From positions 62,001-126,000 of the forward strand of contig CAVYZK010000002.1 of assembly GCA_963772935.1 (NCBI GenBank): a stretch of 64,000 nt of DNA. The letters are read 5' to 3'. The translations under genes were made by a program, and so were the position numbers. The stretch's first letter is position 1. Every line of letters begins with the position of its first letter. Under the pieces are notes generated by a model. That model had not been told where the DNA came from. It made no database searches and saw only the letters and a list, made by a program, of their open reading frames with translations. This document shows, in pieces, positions 56,760 through 64,000 of the stretch. The stretch is from JANNNF01 sp963772935 (lineage in GTDB: Bacteria > Pseudomonadota > Alphaproteobacteria > Rhodobacterales > Rhodobacteraceae).

Positions 56760-58264
56760 TCACGCATAAGCAGCCGCCCACCGGCTGATCAACTGCCCTT
56801 GCAGACGCCGCGCGCGCCGGGTCCAGGCCTGCCCGCCCGGTGGATCCTCGCGGTCCGCCTCGGCCAAGGTCGCCCGCTGCGCGATATCGGCTGAGAATAT
56901 CGCAAACACCAACTCGCGCCCCCCCGGCGGCAGGATATGCCCCGCAAGGCCCGAGGCAAAGTTCAACGTCCCGCTTTTCGCGACCACCTTGACCGGATGC
57001 CCTGCAATCTCGGCCCCCTTGTCGTCGCGCATCGCATAGACCCGCAGGATCGGCTTCAACCCCGCCCCCGTCCGGTTCGCCCAGACCAAAGCCTTGACCA
57101 TATCCGCCGGGCTGATCCGGCTGTGGCTGCCCAGTCCCGAATGGTCGGTGAACTGCCCTGTCAGACCCATGCGTTCCCGCGCCCAAGCCGTCATCGCGGC
57201 CCCTGACCCCGCCAAACTCGCAGCACCCGAGGACCGCAACCCCACCGCCTCGGCGGTCAGGTTGGTCGAAAACCGCAGCATGTCGCGCAGCACTTCGGTC
57301 AGCGGGTCCGATTGCAGCGTGGCAAGCTCCTGCCCCTTCGGCAGCACGGACACCTCGGTCACCGCAGGCAACACAAGCCCCTGCGCCGCCGCCAGCACCC
57401 GGAACACATCGGCCACATAGCCCGCCGGATGGCGCACCGGCAACCACCGGCTGCCGCCCTTGCCAAGCGCGCCGGATGCCACCGTCCAGTCATCGGCCTG
57501 CCCCTCGGTCGCATAGGTAAACAGCGGCGCATCGCGTCCCACCACCCGCACCCGCGCCATCTGCACCGCAGGCACAAAGCGTTCGCCCCGCGCGTCCATC
57601 GTCACGCGCCAATCGGCCCCCGCCCGCTTCCACTCAAAATACACCCGGTTGAAGTTCAGGTTCAGCCCCGACAACCCCGGGTTATAGCCCACCTGCACCG
57701 GCTGTTCGTCCGATATCTCGGCCAGCGTCGGCAACGCCCCGGCCCAGGTCACAAACCGCCCCGTCACGCCCTTGACCCCCGACGCCGCCAACCGCGCCGC
57801 CAGATCGCCCAACTGGTCGGTCTGCACCGTCGGATCGCCCGCCCCGGCCAGCACCAGATCGCCCTGAATGATCCCGCCCAACACCGGCCCCGTCGCCAGC
57901 ACCCGCGTGCCATAGCGATAGGCAGGCCCCAGCCGTTCAAGCGCATAAAGCGAGGTGATGGATTTCAGAACCGACGCAGGCGGCATCATCATGTCCGGGT
58001 GCGCGCCGCCAAAATCTGCCCCGTCGCCGCATCCGCCACCGCAAAGGCCACCGCCCCGCCGCCCAGCTTGGCCGCCGCAATCAGGCGGTCAATCTCGGAC
58101 GGATCAGCCCGGACGATCTTCGGCAAACCCGGTCTGCGCGGCGGAACAGGCGACTGGGTGATGATCTCGGCCAAAGCCGGAGATGCCGCCCCCGCCAGAA
58201 CCCCCGCCAAAACTGCCCGCCGTGATATCAAAACAGCCCCCAAACGAATCCACCCGCCCGGCAT
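56760..58264 (-). CDS. dacB: D-alanyl-D-alanine carboxypeptidase/endopeptidase PBP4 (apparent frameshift)
   Basis: The N-terminal frame, possibly from ATG 58264 or a TTG at about 58230 (ISRRAVLAGVLAGAASPALA signal), runs to DAATGQILAARTRT and stops. One base missing near 58004 puts the rest in the next frame: HPDMMMPPASVLKSIT with the catalytic Ser and Lys (SxxK), then RFSTNLTAEAVG (SxN) and VVAKSGTLNFASG (KSG). All three penicillin-binding motifs are present. It trims peptidoglycan stem peptides and cross-links in the periplasm. As written, the enzyme loses its signal peptide; sequence error is the likelier cause. Confidence 0.85.
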
Positions 58265-58405
58265 AGCGAAAGCCCGCCGTCCCAACAATTCACATTTGGG
58301 CCAGCCAAAGCGGTCCAGGTTTTGCTGAAAGACAGACACATCGGAAACCGCGTTCACGCGGAGCGCGAGGCAGCGGTTTCCGACTCCGCCGTCACCTGAA
58401 CCGCC

Positions 58406-59008
58406 CTATTTGCGCGCCCGCCATTCGCCGCGCGCCCGAATTTCACTCGACGAGGTGTCGTTCAGCGGCAAGTTCACGAAACACCATGCGGGCGGGCGCT
58501 TGGTGCCCAAGTTCTCGCCGCGCTGCACCCGGTTCACCCGGAACGCGCGGGCCGCCACCGACAACCGCGCCGCCACCCCCGACCCGGGCCGCGCCAGCAC
58601 GCCCACAGGAACGGCACGCAAGATATCGCGCCACCGCCCCCATTTGTGAAACTGCACCAGATTATCCGCCCCCATCAGCCAGACAAACCGCACGCCGGGG
58701 TACATCGCGCGCAACCGGTCAATCGTGTCGGCAGTGCTGCGCGTGCCCAATGCCACCTCCAGATCGCTGATCACCACGCGCGGATCATGGATCACCCGCC
58801 GCGCTTCGGCCATCCGCTGCGCCATCGGCGCGGGTTGCCGCGCCTTCAACGGATTGCCCGGCGTCACCAGCCACCACACAGCATCCAACCCCATCCGCTT
58901 GATCGCCTCGCGCGTGATGTGCGCATGCCCCTCATGCGCCGGATCGAACGACCCGCCCAGCAACCCCACGACCATGCCCTTGTACGCGATTGGAAAGCCT
59001 GTACGCAC
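58406..59008 (-). CDS. nadD: nicotinate-nucleotide adenylyltransferase
   Basis: GTG at 59008 with GGGGGAAACG directly upstream gives 200 residues; a longer open frame and an ATG at 58975 are alternatives. VVGLLGGSFDPAHEGHAHI holds the HxGH-type nucleotidyl transferase motif. WWLVTPGNPLK, FVWLMGADNLVQFHKW and the late SSSEIRARG, a variant of the ISSTxIR motif, complete the NadD pattern. It makes deamido-NAD from nicotinate mononucleotide and ATP. Confidence 0.93.
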   Translation of the reverse strand: MRTGFPIAYKGMVVGLLGGSFDPAHEGHAHITREAIKRMGLDAVWWLVTPGNPLKARQPAPMAQRMAEARRVIHDPRVVISDLEVALGTRSTADTIDRLRAMYPGVRFVWLMGADNLVQFHKWGRWRDILRAVPVGVLARPGSGVAARLSVAARAFRVNRVQRGENLGTKRPPAWCFVNLPLNDTSSSEIRARGEWRARK

Positions 59009-59112
59009 CCGTTTCCCCCGGAAATACGGCAAAAAGCCAGACCACCCCACGTTGCCCTTGTCCACAACAATCGCTACATACCGCCTGAACCAAGCACACC
59101 CGGAGCATCCAA

Positions 59113-60768
<1,656 letters not shown>

Positions 60769-60814
60769 CCGTTGCGGCCAAGCCCCTTTTCAGGACCAGC
60801 CATTTGACGGAATT

Positions 60815-60843
60815 GTAGGGCGCGAATTGTCTGCGCGCCCTAC
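60815..60843 (+). other. perfect hairpin after ettA
   Basis: GTAGGGCGCG (60815-60824) and CGCGCCCTAC (60834-60843) pair perfectly around a 9-base loop, 46 bases after the ettA stop. No T-tract follows on either strand. It may act as a Rho-assisted terminator or stabilising 3' hairpin, and it lies before the A+T-richer leader of the cyclase gene. Confidence 0.55.
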
Positions 60844-60956
60844 CCATTACAGTTAAATTGCACCGCACGGGGTGGGGTTTACGTCTACCCCCATCCCCCC
60901 TTACAAATCCCCCCGCTCCGCTCTATATTTACACCAGAATTCCCCCCGGAGCGTCC

Positions 60957-62729
60957 ATGTCCGAACCCCGCGTCCAACGCCGTCTTGCGGCTGTTCTTGC
61001 AGCCGATGTGGCGGGGTATTCCCGCCTGATCGGCGCGGATGAGGATGGCACCTTGGCCGCCCTGCGCGTCATGTGGGCCACGCGGTTCAACCCCACCGTC
61101 GCCACTTACCATGGCCGCATCGCCAAGATGATGGGCGACGGCGCGCTGGTGGAATTCGCCAGCGCGGTCGATGCCGTCGAATGTGCGCTGGCTATCCAAG
61201 CCGCGATGGCCGCGCATAATACGGACACCAACCACCCGCTGACCCTGCGCATCGGCATCAATCTGGGCGATATCGTGGTCGAGGATGGCGACATTTTCGG
61301 TGACGGCGTCAATATCGCGGCCCGGCTGGAAGGCGAGGCCCCACAGGGCGGCATCCTGCTGTCCGACACCGTGCATGAACAAATTCGCGGCAAGATCGGC
61401 GTGCTGTTTCAGGACGTGGGCGAACTGGAGCTGAAGAACATCTCGCATCCGGTGGCGGCCTGGGTCTGGGGGGCGAAACCCCGCACCACCAAACCTGCGG
61501 CGGTGCCTGCGGTAAGGCCGCTGGAAACCCGCCCCTCCATCGCGGTGCTGCCCTTCAACAACATGTCGGGCGACCCCGAGCAGGATTATTTCAGCGACGG
61601 CATTTCCGAAGACATCATCACCGATCTGTCGAAAATCGCAGGCCTGCTGGTCGTGGCCCGCAACTCCAGCTTCACCTACAAGGGCACCACCCCCGATATC
61701 CGGCAGGTCGGGCGCGAACTCGGCGTCACGTCGGTTCTGGAAGGGTCGATCCGCCGTGCGGGCAACCGGGTGCGCATCACCGCGCAGTTGATCGACGCGA
61801 TCAGCGGCCATCATCTGTGGGCCGAACGCTATGACCGCGACCTGACCGATATTTTTGCGGTGCAGGATGAGGTCACGATGAAGATCGTGTCGGTGCTGAA
61901 GGTCAAACTGCGCCCCTCGGACGGCACGCGCCAGACCGGCACCTATGTGCCGGGGGTAGAGGCGCATGATCTGTTCCTCCGCGGGCGCCTGCTGCTGGAC
62001 GAGGCGTTCAAGAACCCCGAAAACCCGGCCGAAACCCTGCGTCAGGCCATCGCCGCCCACGACGCGGCGATTGCGCTGGAACCGCGCTATGCGCTGCCCT
62101 ATGCCGCGCTCAGCCTTGCCTATAACCTTGAGGTGCAGAACCAATGGCTTGGCCTGCCCGACGCGCTGGCGCTTGGGGAAAAGTTCGCCCGCAAGGCGAT
62201 AGAGCTGGACCCCGCCGAAGCGTTTGGTCATTTCTCGCTGAGCATCATGTACTTGCTGAACGGCGATCCGGCCAAGATGAAGGTTTGCGCCGAAAAAGCG
62301 CTGTCGCTGAACCCCAACTTTGCCGCCGCCTACAGCGCCATCGGCAATGCCGAGATTTATCTGGGCAACCCGACGGCCGCCTTGCCCTATTTCGACATCT
62401 CCACCCGGCTGGACCCATCCTTTTCGGCGCAGATGCTGCATTTCCGCGGGCTTGCACAGTTGGTGTCGGGCGACGATGAGGCAGCGGTGGCGACCCTGCG
62501 GCAGCGTATCGAACAGGTGCCGCGCACCGATATCAGCCGTCCGTTTCTGGCCGCCGCCTTGGGTCATCTGGGCCGGGGCGAGGAGGCGCGCGCCGTCTGG
62601 CACGACCAGATGCAGATCAAGCCCAACTACGATCTCGACGCCCATCTGGCCCGCCTGCCCTTCCGACCGGAAGGTCTGGCGCATATCAGGGCGGGGCTCG
62701 CCGCCGCAGGCCTGCCTGCCAGGGATTGA
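60957..62729 (+). CDS. class III adenylate/guanylate cyclase with TolB-like and TPR domains
   Basis: ATG 60957 after CCCGGAG gives 590 residues; the longer frame covers the leader. The N-terminal class III cyclase domain (about 8-180) has LAADVAGYSRLI with the first metal Asp, KMMGDGALVEF, and RIGINLGDIVVEDGDIFGDG. A TolB/FlgO-type domain follows (SIAVLPFNNMSGDPEQDYFS, VTSVLEGSIRRAGNRVRITA). At least four TPR-like helical pairs close the protein (FGHFSLSIMYLLNGD, AAYSAIGNAEIYLGN). It should make cAMP or cGMP in the cytoplasm under protein-protein control. This three-part fusion is common in rhizobia and relatives. Confidence 0.9.
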   Translation: MSEPRVQRRLAAVLAADVAGYSRLIGADEDGTLAALRVMWATRFNPTVATYHGRIAKMMGDGALVEFASAVDAVECALAIQAAMAAHNTDTNHPLTLRIGINLGDIVVEDGDIFGDGVNIAARLEGEAPQGGILLSDTVHEQIRGKIGVLFQDVGELELKNISHPVAAWVWGAKPRTTKPAAVPAVRPLETRPSIAVLPFNNMSGDPEQDYFSDGISEDIITDLSKIAGLLVVARNSSFTYKGTTPDIRQVGRELGVTSVLEGSIRRAGNRVRITAQLIDAISGHHLWAERYDRDLTDIFAVQDEVTMKIVSVLKVKLRPSDGTRQTGTYVPGVEAHDLFLRGRLLLDEAFKNPENPAETLRQAIAAHDAAIALEPRYALPYAALSLAYNLEVQNQWLGLPDALALGEKFARKAIELDPAEAFGHFSLSIMYLLNGDPAKMKVCAEKALSLNPNFAAAYSAIGNAEIYLGNPTAALPYFDISTRLDPSFSAQMLHFRGLAQLVSGDDEAAVATLRQRIEQVPRTDISRPFLAAALGHLGRGEEARAVWHDQMQIKPNYDLDAHLARLPFRPEGLAHIRAGLAAAGLPARD

Positions 62730-62948
62730 CGAACACGATTCCGGCCTGCCCGGCACCGGAACCCGCAGGCATGACCCGTTGACCTGCGCAAAAATCGGGA
62801 TGGAACGGTCGCTGCCCGACCGTCTTCCGCCCGGAATCAAGCCGGGCAATGCCCCATTGCCCCCTAAGGGCGGGCATTTCCCTTTCGTCGTGCATATGAA
62901 CGAGGTGCCCCCTAAAACCGGGCCAGTTCCATCATGTGCCATCCCGCA

Positions 62949-63761
62949 CTAATGCGCAGGCGCAACGACCCCGTCCATCAGACACCGCCCGCCATCGACG
63001 GTAATCACTTGCCCGGTCACAAACCCAGCCGCGTCCGATGCCAGAAACTGCACCGTTTCGGCCAGTTCCGCCGGGGCCGCGATGCGGCCCAAGGGCGTGC
63101 CATCGGTGATCTGATCGCGAAACGCCGGGTTATCGCGCAGCGCCCCTTGCAGGCTCGCGCTCATCACCGACCCAAAGGCCACCGCGTTCACCCGGATGCC
63201 CTTGGGGGCCAAAGCCACCGCCATCGACCGCGTCATCTGATCCACCGCCGCTGTGGCGATGGAATAGCCCAGCAGCTCCGCCCGGGTGTGCCGCGCCGCG
63301 ATTGACGAGATGTTGATGATCGACCCGATCATCGCACCCTCAGGCACCCCCGCCTTTTCTGCCAATGAAATCATTCGCTTGGCGGTCAGTTGCGTCAGCC
63401 GCAGGCTGGTCAGCAGGTTCTGCTCGATCAGCGCCTCGACCTCATCCTCTTCGGGGCACAGCGGGTCCGATATCGCCATCCGGCGGCTGGCGTTGACCAG
63501 AATATCCACCCGGTCAAAGGCATCCAGGGTGGCGGACAGCAGGTTGGTGATGGTCAGCTTTTGCGTCAGATCGCCTGCAAACAGCCGCACCTGACCCTCG
63601 GCGCGCGCCTCGTCGCCGACCTCGGCCTCCAGCCGTGCCTCGTCAATATCGGCGAACATCACATTCGCGCCCTTGTCGACAAAATGCCGCGCAATCGCGA
63701 GGCCAAGGCCATTGGCCGCCCCGGTGACAATGGCGGTCTTGCCGGAAATGGATAGGGACAT
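62949..63761 (-). CDS. SDR family oxidoreductase lacking the catalytic lysine
   Basis: This 270-residue protein has the cofactor motif TGAANGLG (13-20), strand-2 Asp FADID, and the catalytic Ser region IINISSIAARHTRAEL. The Tyr is kept in GYSIATAAVDQM (Tyr 166), but the YxxxK lysine is Thr 170. NAG at the active site reads NAS (90-92). C-terminal blocks ALAPKGIRVNAVAFGSVMSA and FVTGQVITVDGGR are normal. It keeps the fold and cofactor site but probably has altered or no redox chemistry. The downstream gene on the same strand lies beyond the next intergenic stretch; the upstream neighbour is an rRNA methyltransferase. Confidence 0.85.
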   Translation of the reverse strand: MSLSISGKTAIVTGAANGLGLAIARHFVDKGANVMFADIDEARLEAEVGDEARAEGQVRLFAGDLTQKLTITNLLSATLDAFDRVDILVNASRRMAISDPLCPEEDEVEALIEQNLLTSLRLTQLTAKRMISLAEKAGVPEGAMIGSIINISSIAARHTRAELLGYSIATAAVDQMTRSMAVALAPKGIRVNAVAFGSVMSASLQGALRDNPAFRDQITDGTPLGRIAAPAELAETVQFLASDAAGFVTGQVITVDGGRCLMDGVVAPAH

Positions 63762-63791
63762 GGCAATTCTCCGGGGGGTTCAGCGCAGGAT

Positions 63792-64000
63792 TTAACGTGG
63801 CGCTCGGCGCGGTTTGGCGGCACGGATCAGGCGAAACGCAGCGTCACCGCCCACATCTTCAACCTGCAGAAACGCGGCCTGCAGCGCCGCATCATAGGGC
63901 AGATGCCGGTTGGCGACCAGCCAAAGCACCCCGTCCGGGGCCATCATCCGTTTGGCAGCCGCAATGAACGCCAACCCAAGCGCAGGCTCGGCGGTACGGG
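63792..64000 (-). CDS. class I SAM-dependent methyltransferase (RsmC-like), C-terminal part
   Basis: The reverse strand is open from the window edge to a TAA at 63792 (69 codons): TAEPALGLAFIAAAKRMM, then PDGVLWLVANRHLPYDAAL, VEDVGGDAAFRLIRAAKP. The LVANRHLPY block is the conserved end of RsmC/RlmG-type rRNA guanine-N2 methyltransferases. The SAM-binding motifs and NPPF catalytic motif lie outside the window. It is 30 bases upstream of the SDR start, so the two may be co-transcribed. Confidence 0.8.
   Translation of the reverse strand, partial: RTAEPALGLAFIAAAKRMMAPDGVLWLVANRHLPYDAALQAAFLQVEDVGGDAAFRLIRAAKPRRAPR

Noticed and set aside
60885..62942. Minus-strand open frame of 685 codons opposite the cyclase-TPR gene
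   Set aside because: It is antisense to a clear class III cyclase and has shadow-type composition, no ribosome site and no domains.

Overview
The window looks like a chromosomal segment of a GC-rich alphaproteobacterium of the Rhodobacteraceae (Rhodobacter, Tabrizicola or Gemmobacter type). The basis is the pth-rplY neighbourhood with a YcjX/DUF697 pair, a class I lysyl-tRNA synthetase, a protein resembling the gene transfer agent head spike GhsB, and the codon and protein style throughout. This assignment is from recognition only; no search was run.

Layout. (1) 0-10.5 kb is an accessory island: a DUF2461 gene end, a TetR regulator, relics of a large serine recombinase and a LacI regulator, then an efflux operon on the minus strand (membrane fusion protein, RND pump, SDR, MFS). 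The operon diverges from a TetR regulator across a perfect 15-bp-arm operator. Relics of a resolvase and a beta-class DNA methylase follow. (2) 10.7-20.6 kb is a carbohydrate regulon: a ROK regulator co-translated with a leaderless periplasmic-binding-protein paralogue, divergent from a TIM-barrel isomerase, a sugar ABC importer, two Gfo/Idh/MocA dehydrogenases and an ABM-domain protein. (3) 21-29.8 kb holds a flotillin/YqiJ-like pair, tRNA-Ser(GCT), a broken XRE-TPR gene, ychF, a PhnB-like VOC protein, trpA and an FMN-dependent L-lactate dehydrogenase. (4) 29.8-34.9 kb holds two tail-to-tail RTX genes, each with one disruption, and an MFS carrier. (5) 35-46.3 kb is a visibly A+T-richer surface polysaccharide locus: modular GT4/RgpF-like glycosyltransferases with N-terminal repeat modules, two sulfotransferases and an NAD-dependent epimerase, which suggests a sulfated polymer. 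(6) 46.4-64 kb is largely housekeeping: rplY, pth, DUF697/YcjX, truA, a PPOX-fold protein, a GhsB-like beta-helix protein, lysK, a TerB-like protein, dacB, nadD, ettA, a class III cyclase-TPR protein, an SDR lacking its catalytic Lys, and the end of an rRNA methyltransferase.

A general caution: at least ten conserved genes are broken by a single-base indel or stop, including lysK, dacB and the YcjX gene (two shifts). Essential genes are hit as well as accessory ones, so many of these are probably sequence or assembly errors. Pseudogene calls outside the mobile relics should be read with that in mind.
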